The notes under the pieces were generated by a model, which searched no databases, was not told the DNA's origin, and saw nothing but the letters and a program-made list of their open reading frames with translations. 46,796 bases of DNA, from the NCBI GenBank assembly GCA_037176905.1, contig JBBBWG010027945.1:13300-60095 (forward strand). The letters run 5' to 3'. Positions 9,736 to 21,600 of the stretch are shown here, in pieces. This stretch comes from Azolla pinnata (Eukaryota > Streptophyta > Polypodiopsida > Salviniales > Salviniaceae). Position numbers and translations under genes: made by a program. Position 1 is the stretch's first letter. Each line of letters starts with the position of its first letter.

Positions 9736-12648
9736 ACAAAGGATTTCCAAGGCTTGTGCCAAACAACGATCGCGTCGAACTCATAAGGGCGGAAAAACAC
9801 AAGGAAGTGGAAGAAACCGATGTCGAACGATGGAGCGATACGTAGATCATCTGCTTCATCATCATCAACAACATCAACATCATCATCATCATCTTCTTCT
9901 TCTTCTTCTTCTCCTTGGATTCAGAAACAATCTTAGGACTACATTCCTCGAATCGACGATGCATGCTTAGGTTTGCTAGATAAATGGATGGATAGACAGA
10001 TAGATTCACAAGGTCCAAAACATGGGCCAATGTCCCCTTTTGATGCTTATACAAGCACCATCACTACCAACTTAGGAAAGAAAAAACAAACAAACAAACA
10101 AACAAAAAACCATGGAGAAGTTGTTCATGTTCATCATCGTCATCGTCATCGTCATCATCATGAATCGGAGACCTCTCCGATCGCTCACGTCTCTGCGGAG
10201 GAAGCCCCGACTTCGTCGCGGTCCGCCCCGCCAATGAATGCAAAGGGTTGACATGTGCCCCTCGTCCGAAAATCATCATCGTATCCGCTCATTCGAATCG
10301 ACTCGAATCGAATCGAATCGACTCGAATCGAATCGAATTGAATCGATCGAATGCCCGATCTCTTTGACAAACAAAAATACCTTAAGAGAGAGCCTCACCA
10401 CATTGACCGTGCTCTTGGACGGCGTTAACGAGGATGATCCGACTATCTATTCTATAGTGTCCAAAGCTTGCACTGCACCAGTATCTCCATGTCCTCCTTA
10501 ACTCATGAGAAAACAAAGAAAAATCGTGGGGGCGGGGGGAGGACGTTGACATTGCGATCTCGCCGAAAAAACGGCATCGCCGATATCTGATGTTGCGAGG
10601 CTGGTGTTTCGGAAGTAGTCCCCTTGTCGTCGGATTCAGAACGAGAGAACGCTGATTTTGACCGAGTCTTTTGAGGAGAAGAAAAAACACACCAGGAGGA
10701 AGTGCTTGCACATGCCTCGGCTCTAATGTCTTTTCTTTGTTAGCAAGTGCCAAAAGGGCCATAAATGATCTTCCAAGCCCTTTGGCGATACATAATCGGC
10801 ATAAACATGTTTCGACGCTCGATCACCTCGTACGATATGATCACAAATGAACAGGAGATGCAGTGCCAGGTTTTGACGAAAAGTCAACTACTTCCTTGAA
10901 GGGAACTTCTACACGAGAGGGTTAAGACGCTCTTTGTTTTATCGTTTGACAAGCCTCTTTAGCTACCAAGGCACGGCTCTCATGCGTAAAACATTACAAG
11001 TTTAGATTAGATATTTGATAGAAAACTTATAGATACCAAAAAATTAGATCATGTAATGTCATTTGCCGAAAACTTTGTGTTTCCTTACACTCGGCATTGA
11101 CATCAATTTGACTAATCTTTCTTTGTAAAGATTCCGATGGTTTTCTAATATTGTCATACACACCTCTAGATCTAACTTGAAATTTTCTATCGAGCATTTG
11201 GTCGTCGATCTCCAAGAAACTTGGGTCTAATTCGTTCAAATCAGAAAATAATGGAAATAAGCTTGGTGGTTCGTGGTCTCTTATTCCTCCAATTGACCCT
11301 CAATCTATAAAGCTTGAAGAAGTTTGTCAAACATTTCCCAAAGTTGTTCTTTTCAAAATCAATGTGCTCGTAACTTACACTCAAATATTTGGGGAACCAA
11401 ATCTAGGAATTTTAACATCTACAGTGGAATCGTCTTCTTCATCAATTAGAGTCATCTCAAACTGTTGCAACCTATTGTAGCACGATGAAGAGTGCATGCC
11501 ACCATCTGATACAATCAGGGTGGAGAATTTGGAGGTCATGGAGGCATCAATCTCCACCTAATCCAACACAATCGTGTGCTCAAAAAGAAGAATTGAGAGA
11601 ATCCTAATATCTTCCAAATGCTCTCGCATTTACGCTCCTTGAGCGTCTTTCCTTAATAGTTAAGAGTACTCTTTTTTGTTGCAGCAGTTAAGCACTCTCT
11701 GGTTTGAAATTTTGTTGCCTGAATGTTTTATTCTTGGATCCAAAATTCCCTCTTCAGTCTCCCAACTCGAGCATGCATGTGCAAATGTTTGTTTGTTATT
11801 TTGAAAGATGGTAATAGCAAAATAATGATATAGTTGTTGCCATTGTTACAATAAAAGACGAAGATAATTAGAGCTATTTTTTGCAATTAATCAGAACTAA
11901 TCTTAACCGCTGTCTGCACTTGTGATACTACATCAAGATAAAGGACCAAAATGTCGCCATATTCTTCTTCGTTTTTCAACATTTGATGGAGTAACTTCAA
12001 TATTCATTTCAAAAATAAGGATGAAAGCATGGGGGTATTTGGAAGGTTGAAAAATGGAACACATTTTTCTTATGCAACAAATTAGATGCAAAAATATCAA
12101 TCCTCACTCCATTGAATAGACATAGAGAAGCCATTGGTTTTGATCAAATGACAATGCTGCAACGCTCAATTTTGTGGATCACCAAACCTTGAACGGTGTC
12201 AAATTGTCGTATTCAGCACTTGCCAGTTGCACTATTTTAGAGTTGTTAATGGAAGCAGAGAAATTTATTTATTTTTGGTTGCGATTTAAAGAGCTTAACA
12301 TAACCTAAGACAAATTCTCTTATGAGAATTATCACATGACTGTGATCACAAGATGTAGCAGTTGTGACGAAGTCTTTCGAGGCTCTCTTATCAATCTAAG
12401 GCCATTGCTTTCTTTTTTGGCATATTTCTCATGTTGATGAATACTTTTTCCACATATAATTCGTGGCCACAATGTTACAAACCATTACAACTCCTGAAGT
12501 TGCAAAACGGATGGATTATTATTAGGTGCTAAATGAATGGCTGTACAGTGCTTGCAGCCTGAATGTGATGTACAATAACAATAATATACAACAGAAAAAT
12601 ATGATGTACGATAACAATAATATACAACAGAAAAATAACACAGCGAAT
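9736..12648. other. Intergenic, no gene recognised
   Basis: Seen here: ACAAACAAACAA at 10085-10105, GTCATC at 10135-10160, a GAATCGAATC tandem at 10294-10345, and two copies of a 31-base unit (ATGATGTACAATAACAATAATATAC-like) at about 12566-12636. The remainder is AT-rich with scattered stops. Open frames such as 10382-10762 (minus, 126 codons) and 11027-11239 (minus, 70 codons) have no motif I recognise. They may be decayed transposon pieces, but I cannot show it. Confidence 0.5.
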
Positions 12649-15600
12649 TTACGTGCTGCACTTCGTTTTCATCTCTTTGAGGGCCTCGGTCATGTATTTG
12701 ACTATGTTGTGTGCATCAGGAAAAATTTCTTTCGCCACAGATACCACGATTGTGGCACGACCCATGTAGCTTATGATATGCACACACATTGCCTGTATTC
12801 AAAGACAAAATCAGAGATACATTGAGAGAAAAAGCCTGCTTTCAATAGCTTCTATTATTTCGTTGAGGTGGCAAAAAGAAAGAGGAATCTTCACAAGGAA
12901 GAAGCTGATGAATGGATACGGAAGGAGCAGGAGGATGAGGAAAGAGGACTCTTGATTCAATGCAAATCACTTATCAGCTTACATACATAGACAACCTTAC
13001 ACATAGACAACCCTTGACACCATACATACAAAAGATAAAATCATATTGCTCCTACATCCAACCATAGACACAAACATGCAAACAGATCTTTGGATCATGA
13101 AACTATATACATCACAATACAGTTGATAATACTTGGCATGTGAACAGCGCACTAGAAATTACATTATCTACATGTACAAAATCCTGTTAAGAGTACAAAC
13201 GGCTCAATGCGTGTAATGAGCATACAGGAGCCATATACAAATATATAACAGTACATGGTAAACACCCTATGAGGAGAATCATACGACACAAACACATGGC
13301 ATTGCATTATGACACAGAATGATATATAATACAGGAATGTAGAATGCAATAAAATGCCATGCCATGCCACACAACGAAAATACTTACCTGAGGTTGGCCG
13401 ATGCTGGAGGGGATAATGTGAGTGATCCGATGACCAAAGAACTGGATTTCTTCTAGCGGGCCAATGACATTTGAGTACGCAAATGTAGTGTTCTCCACAC
13501 ATCTGTATGTGAGTTTGGTTGGCATCTGAGCAAATAGACATACTCATTTTAAGCAAAACTCCATACCTCTTAGTATCCATAATTTGCTCCTTTTTGTAAG
13601 CTAATATTAAATTAGTTGGTTTGGGGACATGTACCATGGAACTCCTTATCTTCTTTCTAATATCTTTAAGTTATACCCATAGAGTCCTTTGCATATACGG
13701 AGATGGAATATGTGAAAAGTAAAAAGAGGAGAGAAAAAATACAACCTCTACTCCTGTCAGTTTCATCAGCAATGCACCACTCCTATAGCCAAACAATGCT
13801 CCCAGCGAGAGCTTTTTCTTAGAAAACAGTTTTCTTGCATCATGCACACACTGTAAAGGGTCTTTGAATCCTGATAAGTGAAACGGCAAAATGACATATC
13901 CCATCTCATTTCCCCATCTCACGTCCGATCCTCCACGCATCATGCTTTGTATGTCCTGGCAATACCTGTCAATTTTTCAGACTGACGTGCCTTGGCTTTG
14001 CAAAGCATTTAAATTTAACTTTTGATTTGCAAAAGCAACTCACATGGAGACCTGGTGTTGGTCTTGTGTTCATCAATGCACAAGCTCGTATCCGCCTTTG
14101 AAAGTAAGGTAATGCCTTCCTTTTGTCGTGTTTATCCATGCTCTTTGAGTTAATATCTATCATGTATCATCAACGCATAACCTTCGAATATATCATCATA
14201 AGTTACCAAGAATAACAAGGAAAATGCACGATAGTGCTTTTTAGATAGATATTAATCTCCTCCAACATCTTTCTAGAAGGTACCACAGACATTGATAATC
14301 AGTTAAGCTTGATCACAATTCAAAGCATTCAAATTCAGAATGCAAAAATGAAAAACACAAATTTCTCTTTAGATGATACTCATTTAAACTAAATGAAGAA
14401 TTGTGATGAAGATACAAAGAATGTGAAAGTATCTTCGCAGATTACATACATTACTATTAGACAGAGATCAAAGAAGATGCCACATTTAACATCAGAGGTT
14501 AGTAAGAGATTGCACTTGCCGTGATTTTCCCAGAAGTAGCGAGAAAGGCCAGCCACCACCATTCCATACATGACATCATTTACAGTCTGTCAATCAGAAA
14601 CCCAAAATATTAGCTTACATATCAAAATTCAAACCTTCGTATAAGCTACCCAATCTCCTAACTTTTTAACGATCGGATATGAAAATCAATATAGATCTGT
14701 AAACGAACACAATATACCCTTCAATATTCTTAGCTTTGTGAATGAATTTACTTTGTTAAAAATACAGATTAGGTTCTTCTTTCTCATAATTTAACTATTG
14801 CATATTCAATATAAATGTGTAAAGAACCACAGACTACACTATGATATTCTTGGGTTGTGTGTGTGAAATTTTACCGCATTTGCTGCTTGCTTTACATGGT
14901 GAATATCATCGAACGAAACCGTTGAATGCACGAGCTGCCTAGGCAGCTTCTCAATTCCAGAACAGCCCTTGCGAAAGCTCTTGCAATCCTTTAACCATAA
15001 GCATGTAGCTAAAAAGATGCATATGTCATGTAACGTATACCATAGCATGAGAATGAATCTCCACAGAAGAAAAAAGCTCCTTCTCCATAGCCCCGCTTTA
15101 CTCTCAATCCTCTTTTTTTTGAATAATGGAAGAGTAGGCAAGGACTCAGGTTCATCGACCCTTCTTGTACATGCAAGTACTAGCGACATCAAAGATGTAC
15201 CATCACCCATGGAATGATGAACTCTCATGATCACATTCTCAACTGCATCTCCGAGCTTTGCTTTCACGATGTGAAACTCGAAGAGCGGCTTGGACATATC
15301 AAGTGGAGGGGCGTGCACAAGATCCGCCATATAGTCTTCTACAAATGTAGGTGAATCCGCCTCAGAAGCTTCAGGAGAGATGACTATGACATGATCATCA
15401 ATATTCACTCTCGTTGGTACCCAATACAACTTCCCTCCATCTCCTTCTCGCTGAGAAGTGAAATGCCCAACAATAATATATACATACGTAAAATATAGGT
15501 TCCAAAATTACAGGCTTCCAATCTCGAGAAGCAAAAGCCCGAAACCATACATATATATATATAAATATGTGTGTGGGTATGTCTGTGTACACAAACACTT

Positions 15601-16136
15601 ATTCGTTCATGATGGTTCACAAAGTGTCTTTAATTTTCTTTTCTTTGTGTTTGAAATAGCATGCCTTCCAATGAGGCTACTTCTGTATTCAGTTTTTGAG
15701 AATGATGGAATTGACATACAGAATGGTAAAATTGCACCCACTCAATTTCATTCATAATGCATCAAAATTATGTTTTTCTTTACTTTTCTTTGACTTTGCA
15801 AGTTTTCGTTTCCTCTATCTTTGACAGTTATGGAATTGGGATACAGATTGCTAGAACTTAAACAAAATCGATCTTGCTCAGAATGCATCAGATGAGTGCA
15901 GTTTCTTTTCATTTTCTACTTTTCTTTTTCCTTTCCGATGATGTTTTCTACTATCTGTTTTCAGATGATGGAATCGGCATGGCAGAAATCGGTGCCATTG
16001 TTTAGGTCAGCTTCTGTGCGCTGTGGAGCAAAACCACGTACCTAATACAAGACTGTTTCTGCCATTTGCGTTGTCTTTCATGGGTATAAACAAAGGATGC
16101 AAATCCATACAAAACGAGCAAGAAAAAGAGAGAGAC

Positions 16137-16168
<32 letters not shown>

Positions 16169-16457
16169 GAGGCCAAAAATTCTTACTCACCACAACGCTA
16201 TGGAAACGCCTGTGCTTCAGAAGCGTGCCCTTCATGCCTTCCTTGAAAGCATCGATGTTGCAAGGGCTCGCGAATCCAAAGGCAACAACGATGTGCACGT
16301 TGAAGGTGGGGGTACAAAAGACGCGGCTGGCGGGCGTGAGGGGTTCGCGAGCCTCTGCATCATCGGGGTCGAGGCCATGACGCGGTTCTGCGAGTGAAGA
16401 AATGGGTCTGGTCCGAATGGGTCGGAGCCTAGGCCCGGAAGCAGAGCTCGTCTCCAT
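12649..16457 (-). CDS. WSD-type wax ester synthase / diacylglycerol acyltransferase
   Basis: Seven exons on the minus strand: 16457-16191, 15450-14875, 14586-14520, 14156-14044, 13955-13746, 13525-13388 and 12792-12649, total 1515 nt, 504 residues, within the family range. The N-terminal part has 'PLTPASRVF', then 'YWVPTRVNIDDHV' at 98-110 and the catalytic HHxxxDG motif (His167, His168, Asp172, Gly173). A hydrophobic segment at about 214-241 is a probable membrane helix. The C-terminal WS_DGAT_C (DUF1298) part shows 'NTRPTPGLH', 'RWGNEMGYV', 'SNVIGPLEEI' at 429-438 and 'VVSVAKEIFPD'. Family enzymes join fatty acyl-CoA to fatty alcohols or diacylglycerol at the endoplasmic reticulum, making wax esters for cuticle or storage lipid. 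All junctions are in phase. Intron 3 begins with GC rather than GT. The ATG at 16457 follows a CT-rich leader (coding strand) and is the first that leads into the conserved domain. Product class is firm; wax synthase versus DGAT activity cannot be told from sequence. Confidence 0.93.
16145..16169. repeat. GA dinucleotide microsatellite in WSD intron 1
   Basis: A GA repeat (CT on the coding strand) lies about 20 bases inside intron 1, next to the donor at 16190. It forms part of a pyrimidine-rich stretch after the donor and breaks no exon. Confidence 0.85.
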
Positions 16458-16477
16458 GGCGATCAATGGCGACAGCG

Positions 16478-16530
16478 ACGAAGAAGAAGAAGAAGAAGAA
16501 GAAGAAAGAAGAAGAAGAAGAAGAAAAGGG
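16478..16530. repeat. GAA microsatellite just upstream of WSD start
   Basis: GAA triplets on the plus strand, CTT on the coding strand, 20-70 bases upstream of the ATG at 16457. A CT-rich leader is common in plant genes, so this probably lies in the 5' untranslated region. Confidence 0.85.
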
Positions 16531-16559
16531 ACAAACATGTAAATATGAGGAATTATGGT

Positions 16560-17015
16560 TTTATGCATGTATATGTATGTGCATGCATGTATGTATGCGT
16601 GGGTGCATGATGCATGGATGTATATGTGCATGCATATGCGTCTGTGTGTATGCAGGCATGGGTGCATGTGTGTGCATGCATGTGTGTCTCTCGAGATGTA
16701 TGCATGCATGGTGTATGTGTATGTATGTATGTATGTATGTATGTATGTATGTGTGTGTGGATGTATGTATGTATGTATGTGTGGATGTATGTGTGAATGT
16801 GTGTGTGGATGTATGTATGTATGTATGTGTGTGTGGATGTATGTATGTATGTATGTATGTATGTATGTATGTATGTGTGCATGTGTAAGTGCGTGCATGT
16901 AGGTATGCGTGTATGCATGCATGTATGTGTGCCTGTGCATGTATGTATGTGGTGCGTATGTGTATGTATGTGTGTGTATGTATGTGTGCATGCGTGTGTA
17001 CGTATGGATGCATGC
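16560..17015. repeat. TGTA/TGCA tetranucleotide array upstream of WSD gene
   Basis: About 450 bases of ATGT/GTGT/GCAT units cover the region where the WSD promoter should lie. Every frame on both strands is open and gives Tyr-Ile-His-Thr or Met-Tyr-Val-Cys repeats, which is an effect of a four-base unit without stops. Internal blocks (GTGTGTGGATGTATGTATGT) repeat three or four times, pointing to duplication of longer segments. Confidence 0.9.
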
Positions 17016-18673
17016 CTGTTTCGCAGTTGTTCGGAACAGTTGTATCAAAACGGTCAAGCGAGAGTCCTGATTGAGCTACAAGTCTATTATCGACAGTTCA
17101 CGACGTGGAATAATCGAGCTCCTGTGGAAATGCGTGGAATCGATCAGATTATGTGCCTGTCCTTGTTCTCGTCGGGAAAGTCGTGCTCTCAGAGCTTGCG
17201 GAGCGAAAAGTCGGCAACGTAAACTATTCTTTCGAATGAAGCGAAAGGTTGAGCTTCTGATGAGGTGGTGGGGTTGGATTTTCTATGACTCTTGCCTTTC
17301 TATGGAGGAGAATAATGCCAACTTTAATTAATAGTCCGTTTAATTAATAGTCAGCAATGAATCTGGAGATCTTCTCCAGACTCAGAGCTCAGCTAACTTA
17401 CTCTAGGCCCTAAAAATGATTATCAATAACCACCATAAAGTACCGATATCCATGTTATGCTCACCAAACTTGTCTAGTAAGTCGACACTTATTTAAGGAG
17501 CACGATCGATTGTCTCGATCTCTTAAGATTGGCTGGATGCCTAATGAAGAGCTGCAACGCAAAACTTGTCGAGAATCCACCGGTTGGGTTTAACATGTGT
17601 TGTCGATTCAACTCTCAGGGAGAGGCATCGTTGCGATCTTAGTGAGAACCACATTGCATTATCGTTGGCCCCCATTATTCTAACGCTTAAGTGTCGAGAA
17701 GCTGGCTATACCACCACGAATCTATGTGTGATCAGATGAAAAATCGTCGCGGTTCTAAAATTTGGAGACAGATGAGATATGTTTGTCTAATGGTGGAGCA
17801 AGAGATGGGTTGTATCAAGCGAGGTTACTCTTGTTAACCAGATGATTAAGAGTAATCTAATTCAGTACGAAGATAATCCAAAAAACTTTAGAGCACCCAG
17901 CCACCGGCACATTCAACAACGTAACGCCAATCAACAGCTCCCAAAGTTAAATCGGATCCGTCCCGATCCCACCACATCTTCTCACATGTGGAAAGAATGT
18001 ATTGTAGGCCGATTCGATCATGGAGATTCCAGAACGAAGTTGGTCGATTTTGTTTTTCATACAAGAAAGTTTAACAAATCAAAGTAATCCGCATAACCAT
18101 TCCCCGTGATGCCACCAAATTCACTACAAATTTACAAAGTCTAACTCAAACTTGTTACGATATATATATCTACGATGCTGTCACAAACAATGGTTTCATT
18201 GTCTCAACCTCACCGCCGCGTTGAGCACACAGCTTTTGCCTCTCCTGCGCAAGTCTATACTCTTCTCGGACGTTTGTCGCATGATTCGCTTCCATAAGTC
18301 GTTCTATTCTGACGAGGTTTCGGGATTCGACCCCGAGATGGCAGTCGGCTAAGAACTTTGCAACTCGGATTACAAATCGAGAAATCAACCTACGGCTCCG
18401 ACTTCTTCCAGAGACTACTCTGTAATGTCATTGACATCATGTATTCGCTTCCGCTTGTGTCTTAGACACATACACAAACACACACACACACACACACACA
18501 AACATATATATCATGGCTTCTATGCGTTGCCAGTATAATGAATGAATGCCGGCCAAACCTGGATGGTAGCCAGCCAAATGGGGCCGGGGCTTTCAAAAAG
18601 ACAGAGTGTCTGACAGTGTTGTCGATCTATCTATCTATCTATCTATCTATCGATCTATAATGGAACCGGGTCA
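17016..18673. other. Intergenic between WNK 3' end and WSD 5' side, no gene recognised
   Basis: Mostly unique-looking sequence with frequent stops. A CA run lies at 18477-18500 and a CTAT run at 18627-18652. Open frames of up to 86 codons show no known domain. The 3' untranslated region of the WNK gene should lie just below 18674. Confidence 0.5.
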
Positions 18674-21600
18674 TCAAGCACGGCCGTTGCTGGGACCCAG
18701 ACTTGACATAAGAGATGCGAGCTCCTTGAACGAGAGCCGCGCGATGGAGCGATCCGCGTCATCGACGCCCTTCTTACAATCGCTCCCCCAGAGGCTTGTC
18801 GTCGTGCAATCGTCGTCATCGTCGCCATCGCTCAAAGGATGATCCAGTTCATCGCGCCAATCCGCCATTGCCATCGGCAGCGACAACAACGCATCATCGG
18901 CATCGCCATCATCAACATCTTCATTGACATCACCAGATCCTGCTTCTGCACCTGCATCTGCTTCGGCTTCTGCATCTGCATCTGCATCTGCATCTGCTTC
19001 TGCTTTTGCTTCTGCTTCTGCTTCTGCTTCTTTGCTTCTACTGTTGCTCGATCGCTCCGCGCCGCGTGTCAATCTGCCCTCCTCGATCGCAAAGCTCCTC
19101 TCGCCCTCCTCCTCCTCTTTCTTGTTGTGTCGCCACTGCTTCCTCGCCTCGAGGATCGCGTCCTCGTGCCAGCGGCGGAGATCTTCGGCCTCGTCGCGGT
19201 AGCGGAGGGCGAGGCATCGGATGCGCCGCATGAGGCCATCGTCATCCTCTTCTTCTTTGCTTAGGTCCACGCAGCCGAGCACGTGGAACAACGCCCACTC
19301 GTCGGCGGGAGCTCTGTCGGGCGCAATAGCAGCAGAAGCAGCAGAAGCAGAAGAAGCAGAAGAAGTGGAGATGGATCCCTCCTCCTCCTCGACGAGATCC
19401 ACGTACCCGATCGGCCGGCAACGACGATCGTGATGGTACGTCACTTCCTCGAATCGGCCGTGGACCGCGTTCGCGGATCTCTGCTGCTGCTGGTGAGTGG
19501 CAGAGATCCCGCCGCGATCCCGCGCTAGGGATCTGCCTGCATCTGCCGCAGGCGGCGATCCGTGATCGCATAAGTAGCTGTCGGAAGAGAGCGTGGAGAG
19601 ATCGGACCAGACGCTGCAATGCAGGTCGCTGGCTGCGGCGCGATGATCGGCGTCAGGGTGGTCGGCGATGGACACACCCGGCTTCCATTCTGGCACCTGC
19701 CAGATAGTACGATACAGTGACATAAGATATATAGTTTCTCGGGGATTGCCAGAACCTACCTTGCAATTCCTCACATTCTCGGCTTCTGCCGAGAATTCGA
19801 GCCGAGAATCCTGACGAGCAGCAGCATACCACGAGGAGCACGGCCGAGTCGATCATGTCCGCGAGCTTGATCACGTCCTGGCCCTCGAGGTCGAGCTCCT
19901 GCACCATCTCGCTCGCCACGCACATCGCCGTGTCGCCCTCCACGTCGAACGGGAAGTGTATCACGCGCACCTCGCCTGCAATGTATGTATGTACGTATGC
20001 ACGTGGTCCCCGTATTGCACGTATTCGTACATACCGTACATAACGTCAGTACAGAATAATCGATGGTTTCGAATCATTTGTAGAAAGCACAAGCATTGTA
20101 GCTGCCAACATTTTACAACTAATTGAGAGGACCCTTTCTATAGAAGAAAGAAAGAAAGATTGTGTTTAACGTCTGCTTAAGGCCAGTATGACCCATGCGA
20201 CAGAGCGTACAGTAATGTCTGTGTATCTGCTCATCTGCGCGAGTACGACCCATGTGACAAAAGCGTAACACAACAATGTTTGCATGTGTATGTATGCGTA
20301 TGCATACGTATACCATATGCGGACATTTTTTGTTCTGGGAAAATTACCCGAAAAAAACGCCGAACTAATTTATTAAATACATTTAACGCCTGCTAAAATG
20401 GAGAACTTACATGTTAGCACCGAGTTCGTCGAGATTTAAGGCGCCTTCTCTTACTAATCATTTCCATCTCTCTTCTCGTGCTCGTCCATTCATAATCTTC
20501 CTGCTGTTGTTTACTAATTGCCTCCTGCTTCCTACAGCCGTTTCCTAATCGATTACCTTACCGTATTCTGAATCTAATTAGCTTCGGTTTAGGGTTTCGG
20601 GTTCCGAATGTGATCGATTCGGTATTAATCCAACTGATTGGGCATTATTTTTCAGCGAGAGATAAAGCTAAACTAGGCGTGAATATCTAATTTTCTCATT
20701 TCAGTAGGCGTTAAAATGTGGCTAAAATTATGGGAGAATTACCAAAAAACACCCAACAGAATTATAAATTACTCTACCGAAATCAGAAACTACAAATTAC
20801 TGCCTAAATCACATATTTCAGTAAGAATTGACACCCAATTAATTCCGGTAGTATTGGTTTTATTCCTAATCGCTTCCCACTAATCGATCCGAATCGTCGA
20901 TTCCCTTGCCGAATTCGATTAACAAAAGTTAGCAAATTCAAAATCCGATTGACCGATTAACTGATTAAACTCGATATATTAATCAAGCAATCGAGCGTCA
21001 ACCGATTAGTGAATTCGATGCTATTCGAACTCGCAATTAATCGAATCGGGATGCTAATCGATCGATCGAGAGGTAATGTTTTCAAAACCCGGTGAATCTG
21101 GTTGGCGTTCCAATGTAATTTTATAATTCTGTCTGGCGTTTGTTTGGTAAATTTTCCCCTCGAAAAAATTGTTAAGTCTTTTTTGTTTATTTGAAATTTG
21201 GCACACTGAGACGAAGAAGAAGCTCTCACCGTCTTCTGCGATGCGGAGGCGGAGATGCACAGTCTGATCCTCGCGCCGCTTGCCCTTGAGCCGAAACGCC
21301 ATGTTCCGACCTGCTGATCTCTCTTCCTTCGCGTGGCAGAGATCTCTGCTTGCATTCTCAGGCTCGGCATCGTGATGATGGTGGTGATGGTGATGATGAT
21401 GATGAAGGAACGCTGCCATATCCGCGTCCCGGCAATATGTGGTGCAATATGTCGTCACCGCATCAGCCCCCAGCAAAGATCCAGAATTCGATGCGTTTGC
21501 TGCATTCCACAAAGGTATGCTTTGCTCAATCCCCCCTTTCTGCTTATTGCATTCGTGCCATTCATTCCATGCCACACGCATGCTTGAAGCCCGTGGTGCG

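Noticed and set aside
14389..14571. Separate 60-codon minus-strand gene
   Set aside because: Its start covers WSD exon 3 and the rest reads into intron 3; the exon model explains it.
16002..17057. Long minus-strand open frame of 351 codons
   Set aside because: Most of it is Tyr-Ile-His-Thr translation of the TGTA array. Only 16457-16191 inside it is real, as WSD exon 1.
18170..18388. Possible retrotransposon fragment (72 codons, minus)
   Set aside because: A few charged stretches look gag-like, but no protease, reverse transcriptase, integrase or LTR was seen.
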